Shown here one piece after another: positions 9,586 to 18,998 of a stretch of DNA of 64,000 nucleotides. The notes beneath the pieces were generated by a model. The model worked only from the letters and a program-made list of their open reading frames with translations, did no database searches and was not told the DNA's origin. Source of the stretch: Flavobacteriales bacterium (GTDB lineage: Bacteria; Bacteroidota; Bacteroidia; Flavobacteriales_F; PHOS-HE28); assembly GCA_023382455.1 (NCBI GenBank), contig JAHDVX010000002.1, positions 62,001-126,000 on the forward strand, given 5' to 3'. Made by a program: the position numbers and the translations under genes. Position 1 is the first letter of the stretch, and each line of letters opens with the position of its first letter.

Positions 9586-10032
9586 TTATTCCTCCACCAC
9601 CTCAAAGGAGATGGTCTTCACCACGTCGCGGTGGAAGGTGACCTCGGCCTCGTAGGTGCCGATGGCCTTGATGGCCTCCCCCTTGATCTTGATGTGCTTG
9701 CGGTCCACCTCCACGCCCAAGGCCTTGAAGGCATCGCTGAGCATGATGGTGTTCACACTGCCGAAGATGCGGCCCTGCTCGCCCACCTTGGCGGCGATCT
9801 TCACCGCTTGGGCCGCGAGCTTGCCGGCGTTCTTGTCAGCCTCTTCGCGCAGCTTCACCTCCTTGTGTGCGCGCTGCTTGAGGGTTTCTGCGAGCTGCTT
9901 GCGCTCGCTGGCGGTGGCGGCCACGGCCAGCTTGCGGGGAAGCAGGAAATTGCGTGCGTAGCCGTCCTTCACCTTCACCACGTCATTGGCGAAGCCCAGG
10001 TGTTCCACGTCTTGTTTGAGGATCACTTCCAT
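9586..10032 (-). CDS. rplI: 50S ribosomal protein L9
   Basis: The 148-residue protein binds 23S rRNA at the base of the L1 stalk. The N-terminal domain carries the family signature (VILKQDVEHLGFANDVVKVK, then GYARNFLLP). It is followed by the long connecting helix and a C-terminal domain with GSVNTIMLSDAF. The internal ATG at 10032 is preferred because L9 proteins begin MEVIL; a start two codons earlier is possible. It is the last gene of the rpsF-rpsR-rplI operon. Confidence 0.96.
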   Translation of the reverse strand: MEVILKQDVEHLGFANDVVKVKDGYARNFLLPRKLAVAATASERKQLAETLKQRAHKEVKLREEADKNAGKLAAQAVKIAAKVGEQGRIFGSVNTIMLSDAFKALGVEVDRKHIKIKGEAIKAIGTYEAEVTFHRDVVKTISFEVVEE

Positions 10033-10044
10033 GGTCACGGGTTC

Positions 10045-10365
10045 TTACTTGAGCATGTCGGCCACGTACGGCATCAGGGCCAGGTGACGGCTGCGCTTCA
10101 CGGCCTGGGCCACGCGCTTCTGGTACTTCTGGCTGGTGCCGGTGAGGCGGCGGGGAAGGATCTTGCCTTGCTCGTTCACCAGGCGCAGCAGGAAGTCCGC
10201 GTCCTTGTAATCGATGTAGTGGATGCCGAGCTTCTTGAAGCGGCAGTACTTCTCCTTCTTCGTCTCGATGGCGATCGGCGTGAGATAGCGGATCTCGTTA
10301 TTGGATCCCCCGCCTGTCCTGGCGGCTGCCGATTCCGAAGCGGTGGCGGTTGTTTCTTCGCTCAT
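10045..10365 (-). CDS. rpsR: 30S ribosomal protein S18
   Basis: The 106-residue protein has an alanine/threonine/serine-rich N-terminal extension of about 22 residues, then the conserved S18 core: [37 protein letters not shown] and the basic [18 protein letters not shown]. It binds S6 on the small-subunit platform, and the S6 gene lies 11 bp upstream in the same operon. Confidence 0.96.
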   Translation of the reverse strand: MSEETTATASESAAARTGGGSNNEIRYLTPIAIETKKEKYCRFKKLGIHYIDYKDADFLLRLVNEQGKILPRRLTGTSQKYQKRVAQAVKRSRHLALMPYVADMLK

Positions 10366-10376
10366 CTTCGTTGGGT

Positions 10377-10760
10377 TCAGGCGTTGACTTTCTTGTTGCG
10401 GGGGGTGCGATCACCTTCGCCAGCCTGCTTCCCTCCCCGACCGGGGCGGCTCTCGGCGAAGGCGATGTGATGCTTGTCCATGGCCACCGTCAGGAAGCGG
10501 ATCACCCGTTCGTCGCGGCGGTATTCGGTCTCGAGCTTGGCAATGAGCGAGGGCTCGCTCTCAAACTCGATCAGGTGGTAGAAGCCCGAGGACTTCTTCT
10601 GGATGGGATACGCCAACTTGCGCATCCCCCAGTTCTCTTCATGGCGGACCTTGCCATTGCCTTCCTTCAGAAGGTCTTTGAACTTGCTGACCGCCTCCTT
10701 TGCCTGGTCCTCAGACAAAACGGGAGTTAGAATGAAGACGGTCTCGTACCTTTTGGTCAT
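10377..10760 (-). CDS. rpsF: 30S ribosomal protein S6
   Basis: The 127-residue protein starts at the ATG at 10760 ([19 protein letters not shown]) and has the ferredoxin-like S6 fold with [22 protein letters not shown] Gly/Lys/Arg-rich disordered C-terminal tail follows. It is the first gene of the rpsF-rpsR-rplI operon and is divergent from dnaX. A much longer reverse frame through dnaX is open but is not coding. Confidence 0.96.
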   Translation of the reverse strand: MTKRYETVFILTPVLSEDQAKEAVSKFKDLLKEGNGKVRHEENWGMRKLAYPIQKKSSGFYHLIEFESEPSLIAKLETEYRRDERVIRFLTVAMDKHHIAFAESRPGRGGKQAGEGDRTPRNKKVNA

Positions 10761-10783
10761 GTGCCTCTGGTAAAATTGGGGTG

Positions 10784-10791
10784 CAAATGTA
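10784..10791 (-). promoter_or_regulatory. -7 promoter box of the rpsF operon
   Basis: The minus strand reads TACATTTG (TAnnTTTG consensus), 23 bp before the rpsF ATG. Confidence 0.55.
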
Positions 10792-10938
10792 ACCAAAAGG
10801 TTGAATCGGAGGTGCATCCCGGAAAACGCCGGGCGCCCAGCCGGTTGATGCGGTCCATCCCAACGGCGCCTCCCCCATGCCCCGGCGATGACTTCCTGGC
10901 CCATGAACTTCGGCCTCGGCCGGTTCTGCCTGCCCAAG

Positions 10939-10946
10939 TATCTTCG
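10939..10946 (+). promoter_or_regulatory. Putative -7 box immediately before the dnaX start
   Basis: TATCTTCG differs from TAnnTTTG at one base and ends 6 bp before the dnaX ATG. If used, transcription would start at or next to the AUG, giving a leaderless or nearly leaderless mRNA. Confidence 0.35.
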
Positions 10947-10952
10947 CCCTCG

Positions 10953-12719
10953 ATGGAACGATTTGTGGTCAGCGCACGGAAATACCGCCCGGCGACGTTC
11001 GGGAGCGTGGTCGGGCAGGAGCATGTCACCAGCACGCTGATGAACGCCATCCGCTCGGGCCACATGGCCCAAGCCTACCTGTTCACCGGGCCGCGCGGCG
11101 TGGGCAAGACCACCTGCGCACGCATCCTGGCCCGCACCATCAACTGCGAAAACCTGCAGGAGGACCTTACCACCTGCGGGGAGTGCCCCAGCTGCAAGAG
11201 CTTCGAGGAAGGGCACTCGCTGAACATCTTCGAGCTGGACGCCGCCAGCAACAACAGTGTGGACGATATCCGCAACCTGATCCAACAGGTGCAGATCGCC
11301 CCGCAGATCGGCACCAAGAAGGTGTACATCATCGACGAGGTGCACATGCTGAGCCAGGCCGCCTTCAACGCCTTCCTGAAGACCTTGGAGGAGCCTCCCT
11401 CCTACGCCATCTTCATCCTGGCCACCACCGAGAAACACAAGATCCTGCCCACCATCCTCAGCCGCTGCCAGGTGTTCGATTTCCGGCGGATCACCGTGAA
11501 GGACACTGCGGCACACCTGGCCGAGATAGCTGCCAAGGAGGGCGTCAAGGCCGAGCCCCAGGCTCTGCACACCATCGCCCAAAAGGCCGACGGCGGCCTG
11601 CGTGATGCCCTCAGCATCTTCGACCAGCTGGTGAGCTACGGAGGCGATACGTTGACCTATGCCGATGTGCGGAAGAACCTCAATGTGCTGGACCATGACC
11701 ACTATTTCAGCATCACGGAGAGCCTCCGCACGGGCGATGCGGCCGGTGCATTGGTCGCCTTCAACGAGATCCTTTTCCAAGGCTTCGATGCACACCTGTT
11801 CGTGGCCGGCCTGTCCAAGCATTTCCGCGACCTGCTCGTGAGCCAGGACCCACGCACCATTCCCCTGCTGGAGGTGAGCGAGGACATGGGTGCGCAGTAC
11901 GCTGAACAGGCCCGGAACATGCCCCGCCATCTGTTGGTGGAAGGCTTGGCCCGGTTGGGCCAGGTGGACGCGCAGTACAAGAACAGCAAGGAGCCCCGGC
12001 TGCTGGTGGAGCTGGCCTTGATCCAACTGGCGCAAGGCGCACCGGACGGTGCGGTACCGCAGGGCGCCGTTGAAAAAAAAAGCCCTGACGTGACCGCGGC
12101 GCCCGCAGCCCGTACACGCCCCACGTCTCCCCCGCCCGCCCCACCCCCGGTGACGGCACCCGCCCCGGCGCTGCCCACAACGCAACCGGCCACCACCACG
12201 GCCGCACCACCCGACCGCCCGGCACGGCGCGTGGCCGGCGGCGTCTCCATCCTGCAACACCTGGCCCCCCCCAAGGAACAAGCCCCCAAGGGCAACCTAT
12301 CGGACCAGCCCGGGGAACAACCTGAAGGAACGGGCACCGCCCTCCCGGAACGGGAGCTGAACGAGGCCCTGCTTGCCAAGGCCTGGGCGACGTACGCCCG
12401 CGAGCAGAAACAAAACGGCAAGAGCAGCCTGCATGCCACCCTCACGGCGAAGCAACCGGTGATCACCGGCCCGAACTCCATCACCTTCACCATCGTGAAC
12501 ACCGTGCAGGAGAACTACATGCGCGAGGAAAAGGCCGCGCTGATGGGCTTCCTGCGCCGGGAGCTGGGCATCCCCGGCCTGGAGCTGGAGGTGCAGAAAC
12601 ACGAGGCCACCGCCGTGCGTCCCCGTTACACGCCGCGGGACAAGTTCATGCTTATGGCCGAGAAAAACCCGGCCCTGCTCAAGCTGCGCGAGGACCTGGA
12701 CCTGGACCTCGGCCAGTGA
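10953..12719 (+). CDS. dnaX: DNA polymerase III subunits gamma and tau
   Basis: The 588-residue clamp-loader ATPase starts at the ATG at 10953 ([16 protein letters not shown]); upstream in-frame codons overlap the promoter region. Visible are Walker A (GPRGVGKTT, residues 46-54), the four-Cys zinc module (C-X8-C-X2-C-X2-C), Walker B ([10 protein letters not shown]) and the SRC motif (LSRCQVF). Domains I-III end near residue 370. A Pro/Ala/Thr-rich linker and a tau-specific C-terminal domain follow. An A9 run at 12073-12081, at the domain III/linker boundary, is bracketed by stops in both other frames and could yield a short gamma protein of about 378 residues. Confidence 0.96.
   Translation: MERFVVSARKYRPATFGSVVGQEHVTSTLMNAIRSGHMAQAYLFTGPRGVGKTTCARILARTINCENLQEDLTTCGECPSCKSFEEGHSLNIFELDAASNNSVDDIRNLIQQVQIAPQIGTKKVYIIDEVHMLSQAAFNAFLKTLEEPPSYAIFILATTEKHKILPTILSRCQVFDFRRITVKDTAAHLAEIAAKEGVKAEPQALHTIAQKADGGLRDALSIFDQLVSYGGDTLTYADVRKNLNVLDHDHYFSITESLRTGDAAGALVAFNEILFQGFDAHLFVAGLSKHFRDLLVSQDPRTIPLLEVSEDMGAQYAEQARNMPRHLLVEGLARLGQVDAQYKNSKEPRLLVELALIQLAQGAPDGAVPQGAVEKKSPDVTAAPAARTRPTSPPPAPPPVTAPAPALPTTQPATTTAAPPDRPARRVAGGVSILQHLAPPKEQAPKGNLSDQPGEQPEGTGTALPERELNEALLAKAWATYAREQKQNGKSSLHATLTAKQPVITGPNSITFTIVNTVQENYMREEKAALMGFLRRELGIPGLELEVQKHEATAVRPRYTPRDKFMLMAEKNPALLKLREDLDLDLGQ
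12073..12081 (+). promoter_or_regulatory. A9 slippage site inside dnaX (candidate gamma-producing signal)
   Basis: Nine consecutive A residues encode the end of Glu374, then Lys375, Lys376 and the first base of Ser377. Adding one A, or a -1 ribosomal shift, gives Lys-Pro-stop (TGA at 12086-12088). Losing one A gives Ala-Leu-Thr-stop (TGA at 12091-12093). Both frames therefore terminate within a few codons, as in the Thermus dnaX A9 transcriptional slippage site. The loss of all tau-specific domains is read directly from the sequence; slippage itself is inferred. Confidence 0.65.
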
Positions 12720-12869
12720 CCCGCTCCGGCGCATCCGCATGATGCCTCGGGACCACCGACCCGAAGCCCGCCACCATCCTGGGGATACGGGCCCCGGCAC
12801 CGGAGTGTACGATGTGATCGCCTTGGGCGCGGTACCTTCGCGGCCCGAAATCAAGACCATACAGGCAGC

Positions 12870-14090
12870 ATGCAGAAGATCAAGGTGGCCAATCCCGTAG
12901 TGGAGATCGATGGGGACGAGATGACCCGCATCATTTGGAAATGGATCAAGGATCAACTGATCCTCCCTTACGTGGACGTACCCTTGGACTACTATGACCT
13001 GGGGATCGAGCACCGCGACGCCACGGCGGACCAGGTGACCGTGGACGCGGCCAAGGCGATCCAGAAGCACCACGTGGGCATCAAGTGCGCCACCATCACG
13101 CCCGATGAGGCCCGCGTGAAGGAGTTCGGCCTGAAGCAGATGTGGAAGAGCCCCAACGGCACCATCCGGAACATCCTCGGCGGCACCGTGTTCCGCGAGC
13201 CCATCGTGATCAACAACATCCCGCGCCTGGTGCCCGGCTGGACCAAGCCCATCGTGATCGGCCGCCACGCCTTCGGCGACCAATACAAGGCCACCGACGC
13301 GGTGATCAAGGGCAAGGGCAAGCTCACCATGACCTTCACGCCCGATGAAGGCGAGCCCACCACCTGGGAAGTGTACCAGTTCAAAGGCGACGGCGTGGCC
13401 ATGAGCATGTACAACACCGAGGAGAGCATCGAGGGCTTCGCCCACAGCTGCTTCCGCCTGGCCCTCGAAAAGCAGTGGCCCCTCTACTTCAGTAGCAAGA
13501 ACACCATCCTGAAGAAGTACGACGGCCGCTTCAAGGACATCTTCGAGGCGATCTTCCAGCAGCACTACAAGGCCGAGTTCGAGAAACTGGGCATCACCTA
13601 CGAGCACCGCCTGATCGACGACATGGTGGCCAGCGCGCTGAAGTGGAACGGCGGCTTCATCTGGGCCTGCAAGAACTACGACGGCGACGTGCAGAGCGAC
13701 ATCGTGGCGCAGGGCTTCGGCTCGCTGGGCCTGATGACCAGCGTGCTGCTGACGCCCGACGGCAAGACCATGGAGGCTGAGGCCGCCCACGGCACCGTGA
13801 CGCGCCACTACCGCATGCACCAGCAGGGCAAGCCCACCAGCACCAACCCCATCGCCAGCATCTTCGCCTGGACGCGCGGCCTCGCCTTCCGCGGCAAGCT
13901 GGACGGCAACCAGGCCCTGGTGGATTTCGCGCACATGCTGGAGGCCGTGTGCATCAAGACCGTGGAAGCGGGCAAGATGACCAAGGACCTCGCCGTGTGC
14001 ATCCACGGCAGCAAGGTGGCACCGGACCAGTACCTCACCAGCGAGGGCTTCATGGCCGCCATCCGCGAGGAATTGGAGCGTTTCCTCTAA
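12870..14090 (+). CDS. icd: Isocitrate dehydrogenase, NADP-dependent (eukaryote-like type)
   Basis: The 406-residue TCA-cycle enzyme converts isocitrate to 2-oxoglutarate and CO2. It shows the eukaryotic-type IDH features: [14 protein letters not shown], the substrate loop [30 protein letters not shown], and [22 protein letters not shown] with metal-binding Asp residues. The cofactor region [31 protein letters not shown] predicts NADP. Length and order match the dimeric form. A TACCTTCG box at 12833-12840 may be its promoter. Confidence 0.95.
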   Translation: MQKIKVANPVVEIDGDEMTRIIWKWIKDQLILPYVDVPLDYYDLGIEHRDATADQVTVDAAKAIQKHHVGIKCATITPDEARVKEFGLKQMWKSPNGTIRNILGGTVFREPIVINNIPRLVPGWTKPIVIGRHAFGDQYKATDAVIKGKGKLTMTFTPDEGEPTTWEVYQFKGDGVAMSMYNTEESIEGFAHSCFRLALEKQWPLYFSSKNTILKKYDGRFKDIFEAIFQQHYKAEFEKLGITYEHRLIDDMVASALKWNGGFIWACKNYDGDVQSDIVAQGFGSLGLMTSVLLTPDGKTMEAEAAHGTVTRHYRMHQQGKPTSTNPIASIFAWTRGLAFRGKLDGNQALVDFAHMLEAVCIKTVEAGKMTKDLAVCIHGSKVAPDQYLTSEGFMAAIREELERFL

Positions 14091-14126
14091 ACCAAGCACC
14101 GGCCGGATCGATGCATCTTCGCGGGC

Positions 14127-15617
14127 ATGGGCATGCCACGCGAACGCTGGATCCCGCTCCCGGCATTCGTCGTGCTGCTGCTGGCGGCCTGGTTCAGCAC
14201 GGGCTACCACAGCGCGGATGAATTCCACCAAGTGATCGCCTTCGCCGGTGACAAGGTGCAGCGTGAACCGGCCGAGCCTTTGCCGTGGGAGTACGCCGAG
14301 CGGATCCGTTCCGCCTTCCTCCCCGCCGTGGCGGCAGGCGTGTTCGCCGCCGCACGCGCGGTCGGCATCCATGATTTCAGCACGTGGGCGCTGCTGCTGC
14401 GGCTGCTCACCGCTGGATCGGCCTTTGTCGCGGTGCTCCGCTTCACCCGCACCATGCGTGCGCAGGTGCCGCCGGCCTTGCAGCCCACTTTCCTGCGGCT
14501 CTCCTGGTTCCTGTGGTTCCTGCCATTCCTGCACGTGCGCTTCACGGGCGAAACCTGGTCCGGGCTGTTCCTCCTGTTGGCGCTCGCTGAGCTGTTCAAG
14601 GCGCAACCGGCGCGCATGGGCCATCTGCGCGCGGGCGGCCTCCTGGGCCTGGCCTTTCTGTGCAGGCCCCCGGTAGTGCTGGCGGTCGGCGGGCTGCTGT
14701 GCTGGCTGGCGATCGTCCGCAAGGATACCGCCACGAAGCTGGCTGCACTGGCCGCAGGTTTCGGGGCTGCTTTTGCCTTGGGCTTCGCGGTGGACAGTTG
14801 GTTCTATGGCGAGCCGGTGTTCACGGCATGGAACTACCTCCGCCGCGGGCTTGAAGGAAGCCCCGACCATGATTTCATGGAATATCCATGGTGGTACTAC
14901 TTCCCCTGGGTGATCAAGTACGCGCTGCCTGTGATCGGCCTGCCGATCCTGGCGGCTACATGGCTGCTGCTCCGTTTCCGGCCCCGCCATGTGCTGGTGT
15001 GGATGGTCCTGCCTTTCGTGCTTTTCCATGTGGCCCTGCCACACAAGGAACTGCGCTTCCTGTACCCGCTGGCGGACCTGATGCCCCTGTTGCTGGTGAT
15101 GGGCCTGGACATCGTGATGCGGCATTGGCCCGCGTTCACCGCAAGAATCCAGGGGAAAGGGTGGATCACCGGACCGGCGATCGTGATCGCGGCGATCAAC
15201 CTGGTGGCCTTGGCCTGTGTGGTGTTCGCCCCCGCCGGAAGCGGCAACACGCGCTTGGCCTCCTACGTGCGATCGCATTGGCCCAACGGAGGCATGGAAC
15301 TGCGCTACCTCGCTCCGCAAACCGAAGTGTGGCGCATCAAGATCCCGGCGTGGTACCTTCCCCAAGGCATCACCGGCAACGTGGTCGATGATCCGTGCAT
15401 TTCCCCGGACCCCGCATTGGCCGGCCGCTCGCTGTTGATCGCCCGGGAGCCGTGGCCCCGGTGCGCGGACACGCCCGGTGCAACCTGGAAGCTGGCATTG
15501 CCCGCAATCCCCGTGTGGAAGCAATATGCTTTGCGCGCCTACGATTGGGAGGATGCCCAGCCTTGCTGGAACCTGTACGTGCAGGAGCCGGGGCCTTCGG
15601 ATCTACTTTCGCCATGA
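14127..15617 (+). CDS. GT22-family (Alg9/PIG-B-like) mannosyltransferase, integral membrane
   Basis: The 496-residue protein has about ten hydrophobic helices and the two signatures of the GT-C family 22 glycosyltransferases. These are an acidic motif in the first extracytoplasmic loop (HSADEFHQ, Asp31/Glu32) and the conserved LPHKELRFLYP further in. Such enzymes use polyprenyl-linked sugars on the periplasmic side. The acceptor is unknown. Two ATGs (14127, 14133) are possible. An ATCTTCG element ends 5 bp before the first, again suggesting a very short leader. Its stop overlaps the next gene's start. Confidence 0.8.
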   Translation: MGMPRERWIPLPAFVVLLLAAWFSTGYHSADEFHQVIAFAGDKVQREPAEPLPWEYAERIRSAFLPAVAAGVFAAARAVGIHDFSTWALLLRLLTAGSAFVAVLRFTRTMRAQVPPALQPTFLRLSWFLWFLPFLHVRFTGETWSGLFLLLALAELFKAQPARMGHLRAGGLLGLAFLCRPPVVLAVGGLLCWLAIVRKDTATKLAALAAGFGAAFALGFAVDSWFYGEPVFTAWNYLRRGLEGSPDHDFMEYPWWYYFPWVIKYALPVIGLPILAATWLLLRFRPRHVLVWMVLPFVLFHVALPHKELRFLYPLADLMPLLLVMGLDIVMRHWPAFTARIQGKGWITGPAIVIAAINLVALACVVFAPAGSGNTRLASYVRSHWPNGGMELRYLAPQTEVWRIKIPAWYLPQGITGNVVDDPCISPDPALAGRSLLIAREPWPRCADTPGATWKLALPAIPVWKQYALRAYDWEDAQPCWNLYVQEPGPSDLLSP

Positions 15618-16189
15618 TGCAGCGCCTCCTCTTCCTCCTCGCCTTCGCCTGCCTTGCCTGCACTGCGGCCTTGGGGCAGGACAGCACCGCCTACGTACAG
15701 CCGCGCCAAGCCAAGCCGGACAGGATCCCCTTCAAGGACCGCCTTTGGTTCGGCGGCGGCATCGGTTTGAGCTTCGGCACGGTGACCGCCATACAGCTGG
15801 ACCCGATCGTAGGCCTGCATCTGGACAAGGCACAAAAGCTCTCCACGGGCCTGGGGGTGAGCTACAATTACTTCCGGGACAACCGCTTTGCGCCGGCCTA
15901 TGAGATGAGCGCCTACGGATACAGGGCTTTCACGCGGTACCGGTTGCTGGAACCCGTTTTCCTCCATGCCGAGTTCCTGCATCTGAACATGGAACCCTAC
16001 TACTACTTCATGCAGGACAAGGGCCGCATCTGGGTGCCGCACTTGCTGGTGGGTGGCGGGTATGCCCAGTCGGCCGGTGGAAAGACCGTGTTCTACCTCC
16101 AGGTCCTGTTCGAGGTGCTGCAGGACCCGAACAGCTTCTATGCCGGCCAAGGGCCGATCTTGAGCGGCGGTGTGGGCGTGGGGTTTTAA
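15614..16189 (+). CDS. Small outer-membrane beta-barrel protein
   Basis: The 191-residue protein begins with a signal peptide (LLFLLAFACLACTAALGQ). The mature part is a set of amphipathic strands ending in Phe (GGVGVGF), as expected for a barrel of about eight strands. It overlaps the GT22 gene by ATGA, so the two are probably co-translated. Function is not recognised. Confidence 0.75.
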   Translation: MMQRLLFLLAFACLACTAALGQDSTAYVQPRQAKPDRIPFKDRLWFGGGIGLSFGTVTAIQLDPIVGLHLDKAQKLSTGLGVSYNYFRDNRFAPAYEMSAYGYRAFTRYRLLEPVFLHAEFLHLNMEPYYYFMQDKGRIWVPHLLVGGGYAQSAGGKTVFYLQVLFEVLQDPNSFYAGQGPILSGGVGVGF

Positions 16190-16238
16190 GCAGATTGGAT
16201 CGATCGCATCCGGATGAAGCTTCCAGCCTGCCGAAGAT

Positions 16239-16484
16239 CTACAGCAAATGCCTGCTCATAAAAGCCCTCCCTGATCCGGACTTCAGGTACTTCTCAACAT
16301 TGAATGCCTTGTACTTGTCCGGAAAGCCGAATGCCGCAATACACTCAACAGGCAATCGTGTGCTTGTATAATGCACCTCCCCCCTTCCATGCCGGGCAAG
16401 GCGCTCGGGTAAATTCCCAGTACATCCCACATATAGATGGCCATCCGCACATCGCAGGATGTATACTTTGTATGGGAAATCCAT
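16239..16484 (-). CDS. GIY-YIG domain protein (UPF0213/excinuclease-like small nuclease)
   Basis: The 81-residue protein consists almost entirely of a GIY-YIG domain: YKVYIL (GIY strand), LYVGCT (YIG strand), then Arg in the following helix and a Glu near the end (VEKYLKSGSGRAF). The ATG at 16484 is preferred because the upstream frame runs into the tmRNA gene. Single-domain members are common in Bacteroidota, and their substrate is unsettled. Confidence 0.8.
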   Translation of the reverse strand: MDFPYKVYILRCADGHLYVGCTGNLPERLARHGRGEVHYTSTRLPVECIAAFGFPDKYKAFNVEKYLKSGSGRAFMSRHLL

Positions 16485-16602
16485 TTTATGGAGTGGACTG
16501 CGTCCACCGTAGCCGAGCTGAGGCAACAAGCATGGGGGGAACGAGGGTTCGGGACGAGGTGAGGCGCAGTTCGTTTCCGCCGTAGGCTTCAGCGGAACAA
16601 GT

Positions 16603-16645
16603 TCGCCTTCGCAACGACCTGCTGGCGCAGGCCGTTGCTTCGGCG
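16603..16645 (-). terminator. Strong hairpin just downstream of tmRNA
   Basis: A long imperfect stem (GCAACG with CGTTGC, CCTGC with GCAGG and flanking GC pairs) lies a few bases past the tmRNA 3' end on the minus strand. It could act in termination or 3' processing. There is no clear T run, so confidence is limited. Confidence 0.4.
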
Positions 16646-16652
16646 AGGCGAA

Positions 16653-17049
16653 GGTGGAGCCGGAGGGATTCGAACCCTCGTCCAAACGACCGTACCACGA
16701 GCTTTCCACATGCTTCTTCCTCCGTTGGTTTTCGGAAGCAGGCCGGGGAAGGACGCCCTACCTGCAGCTTAGGTCCTGTTTTCTCGCCAACGCTCCGGAC
16801 CACCGCGCTGGCCAGCTTCCCATGGTCGATACCCCTGGATCGGGAAGGAGGGCTGCGGGCCTCCCCGAGGAGTACTTGCCCCCGCTACTGTGCTTCACGG
16901 GATCAGCTTCATAGCCTTGGGCTATTAGGCAGCAAGTGCGTAATCAGTGTTGCCGGTTAAGGCTGGAGATCGGGATTAAAGAGCTGTATCCCCAACGCTC
17001 TGCATGCTTACACGCACTACGAAGCCGCTGTCGAAACCAGGTCGGCCCC
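16653..17049 (-). ncRNA. ssrA: Transfer-messenger RNA (tmRNA)
   Basis: The minus strand starts GGGGCCGACCTGGTTTCGAC, the hallmark tmRNA 5' end, and finishes with a T-arm (GGTTCGAATCC) and acceptor strand CGGCTCC-A-CC. The seven acceptor pairs include the G-U wobble at the third pair that alanyl-tRNA synthetase recognises. The reading frame resumes at GGC (16954-16952) and encodes GNTDYALAA followed by TAA and TAG. The tag ends in the YALAA degron typical of the phylum. About 397 nt is normal. The final A of CCA is not encoded. It rescues stalled ribosomes with SmpB and marks products for proteolysis. Confidence 0.95.
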
Positions 17050-17078
17050 AAGATGGAAGTGCTTTTCAAAGAACACCG

Positions 17079-17086
17079 CAAAGATA
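17079..17086 (-). promoter_or_regulatory. -7 promoter box of ssrA
   Basis: The minus strand reads TATCTTTG (TAnnTTTG), about 29 bp before the mature tmRNA 5' end. This fits a short 5' leader removed by RNase P. Confidence 0.55.
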
Positions 17087-17167
17087 AGGCCACGCCGCCC
17101 TGTGGAACTGCTTCCGGTCAGTGCCACCCTGATCGGAAGCCCTACTTTCGCCGCCCCAATCCAGACC

Positions 17168-18391
17168 ATGTTCAAGAAGATCGGCCTTATCCGCGAAGGC
17201 AAAATCCCCCCGGACCGCCGCGTACCCCTCACCCCCAAGCAATGCCGTGAGGTCATGCTCCAGGGGATCGATATCGCCGTGCAGCGAAGTGAGGTGCGCG
17301 CCTACACGGATGCCGAGTACACGGCCAAGGACGTGCGCTTGACGCATGACCTCACCGACCGGGACCTGATCATCGGCGTGAAGGAGGTTCCTTTGGACAT
17401 GCTGATGGCCGGCAAGGCCTACCTGTTCTTCTCGCACACCATCAAGCAGCAACCGCACAATGCCAAGCTGCTGCACACCGTGCTGGAGCGGCGCATCACC
17501 CTGATCGACCATGAGCTGCTCACCGATGCGAAAGGGAACCGCGTGCTTGCTTTCGGCCGATGGGCCGGCGTGGTGGGCGCCTACAACGCCTTCCGGGCAT
17601 GGGAGGTGCGCGATGGCGGCATGCCCCGCCTGAAGCCCGCCAACCAATGCCATGACCGGGCGGAGATGGACCAGCACCTGGATGAATTCCCGGTGCCGAA
17701 GGACCTGCGTGTGGTGCTCACCGGGGGCGGGCGCGTGGGCGGCGGCGCCATGGAAACCCTGGAACGTGCAGGCCTGGAACGGGTCTCGCCCGAGGACTTC
17801 CTGCACAAGGACTTCGACGGCCCGGTGTACACCGTGCTCGGCAGCCCCGACCTGTACCGGCGTGATGACGGGAAACCGTTCGACCGCGCCGCCTTCCACG
17901 CCGACCCGCGCAGGCACCACGCCCTGTTCCTCCCCTTCGCCCGCAGGGCGCACATCTACATCGCCTGCCACTTCTGGGATGCCCGCGGCCCGAAAATCCT
18001 CACCGCCGAGGATCTGCGCGACCCCGGATGCTCGCTCCGCGTGGTGGCCGACATCAGCTGCGACATCGGCGGCCCCATCGACTGCACCTTGCGGGCCAGC
18101 ACCATCGCCGACCCGTTCTTCGGCTACGACATCGCCACCGGTGAGGAGCGGTCCACCGGCACGCCCGGCACCATCACCGTGATGTCCGTGGACAACCTGC
18201 CCTGCGAACTTCCCCGTGACTCCTCGAAATCCTTCGGCCGTGACCTGCTGGACAATGTGATGCCCCACCTCACCGGCCCGGACCGTGAGGGCATGATCGA
18301 AAGAGCCACCATCGCCAAGGATGGCCAGCTGACGCCGAAGTACGCTTACTTGAAGGATTACGCCGCGGACCATGCGCGGCATGGGGGCTGA
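17168..18391 (+). CDS. Saccharopine dehydrogenase (lysine-forming)/alanine dehydrogenase-like NAD-dependent oxidoreductase
   Basis: The 407-residue protein starts at the ATG at 17168 (MFKKIGLIREGKIPPDRRVPLTP), which matches the N-terminal domain shared by alanine dehydrogenase, transhydrogenase and yeast LYS1. A Rossmann segment follows (VVLTGGGRVGGGAMETL), then the LYS1-like DISCDIGGPIDCTLRAST region. The family oxidises or reduces amino-acid-derived imines with NAD(H). Lysine degradation or synthesis is plausible but no pathway partner is adjacent. Confidence 0.8.
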   Translation: MFKKIGLIREGKIPPDRRVPLTPKQCREVMLQGIDIAVQRSEVRAYTDAEYTAKDVRLTHDLTDRDLIIGVKEVPLDMLMAGKAYLFFSHTIKQQPHNAKLLHTVLERRITLIDHELLTDAKGNRVLAFGRWAGVVGAYNAFRAWEVRDGGMPRLKPANQCHDRAEMDQHLDEFPVPKDLRVVLTGGGRVGGGAMETLERAGLERVSPEDFLHKDFDGPVYTVLGSPDLYRRDDGKPFDRAAFHADPRRHHALFLPFARRAHIYIACHFWDARGPKILTAEDLRDPGCSLRVVADISCDIGGPIDCTLRASTIADPFFGYDIATGEERSTGTPGTITVMSVDNLPCELPRDSSKSFGRDLLDNVMPHLTGPDREGMIERATIAKDGQLTPKYAYLKDYAADHARHGG

Positions 18392-18404
18392 ATCCCCCGA
18401 TCGA

Positions 18405-18998
18405 TCATGCCGCGCCCAGCGGCCGGTCCTCGTCCATCCCGACCCGCACCTCGATGGTGAAGTAGGACGTGAACGGCCCCAGCAGGTCGCTCAACACCAC
18501 CAGCGGCGGGGCACTCTTCCGCGCCATGGTGAGCAAGCCCAGGCCCGCACCACCATTGGACGATCGGCCGCCGCAAGCGAGCAGGCGCAGGTAATGTTCC
18601 TTCAGGTCGTCGCGGTCCATGGAGTTCAGGATATCCACGCGATGGGCCAGCAACGTGGCCGTGGCGTGGGGAACCGCATTGCCCGTGGCCAACCGGTAGC
18701 CCTCACGGTCGCGCACCAACAGGGCGAACGTGGCCTCATCCATCAGGCTCAGGCTGTGCCGCGACACGTTGTCCATGGCCTCGAGCATCACCATCAGCAA
18801 CCGTTTGCGCAAGGGGACCGGATCACCATGCGTCCTGCTGAAGGCCTCCACCCTGGTCACCATGTCCGTTATAATGTCCGGATCCACACGGCCCGAGTGC
18901 TCGAACAAGGGGACCGCGGCGGGATCCGCCTGGAGCCGTGCCTTCGCACGGTCAAGCCAGCGATGGCTCATCTCCGGGAGGGGGATTGCGAGGTTCAT
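18405..18998 (-). CDS. SiaB-family protein (HATPase-like anti-regulator)
   Basis: The 197-residue protein has the compact GHKL-ATPase signs of the SiaB family: MLEAMDNVSRHS in the N-box position and a GGAGLGLLTMARKS glycine-rich lid. In Pseudomonas, SiaB is a kinase that phosphorylates the threonine of SiaC and so controls a diguanylate cyclase. No SiaA, SiaC or SiaD partner is visible here, so the target is unknown. The start could be at 18998 or the internal ATG nine codons later. It converges with the dehydrogenase gene. Confidence 0.7.
   Translation of the reverse strand: MNLAIPLPEMSHRWLDRAKARLQADPAAVPLFEHSGRVDPDIITDMVTRVEAFSRTHGDPVPLRKRLLMVMLEAMDNVSRHSLSLMDEATFALLVRDREGYRLATGNAVPHATATLLAHRVDILNSMDRDDLKEHYLRLLACGGRSSNGGAGLGLLTMARKSAPPLVVLSDLLGPFTSYFTIEVRVGMDEDRPLGAA

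Noticed and set aside
5910-10470. Long plus-strand frames opposite aconitase and the ThrE/ribosomal genes (742 and 793 residues)
   Set aside because: They are mirror images of well-supported minus-strand genes; no signal peptide, motif or promoter supports them.
12297-15524. A 1075-residue open frame on the minus strand
   Set aside because: It runs antisense through dnaX, icd and the mannosyltransferase gene. Its product is rich in Gly, His, Arg and Gln as expected from the reverse of GC-biased codons, and it has no domain features.
16485-16652. Possible tRNA in the GC-rich segment after tmRNA
   Set aside because: A GGTTCGGGA stretch resembles a T-loop but no acceptor stem, anticodon arm or D arm can be formed around it.
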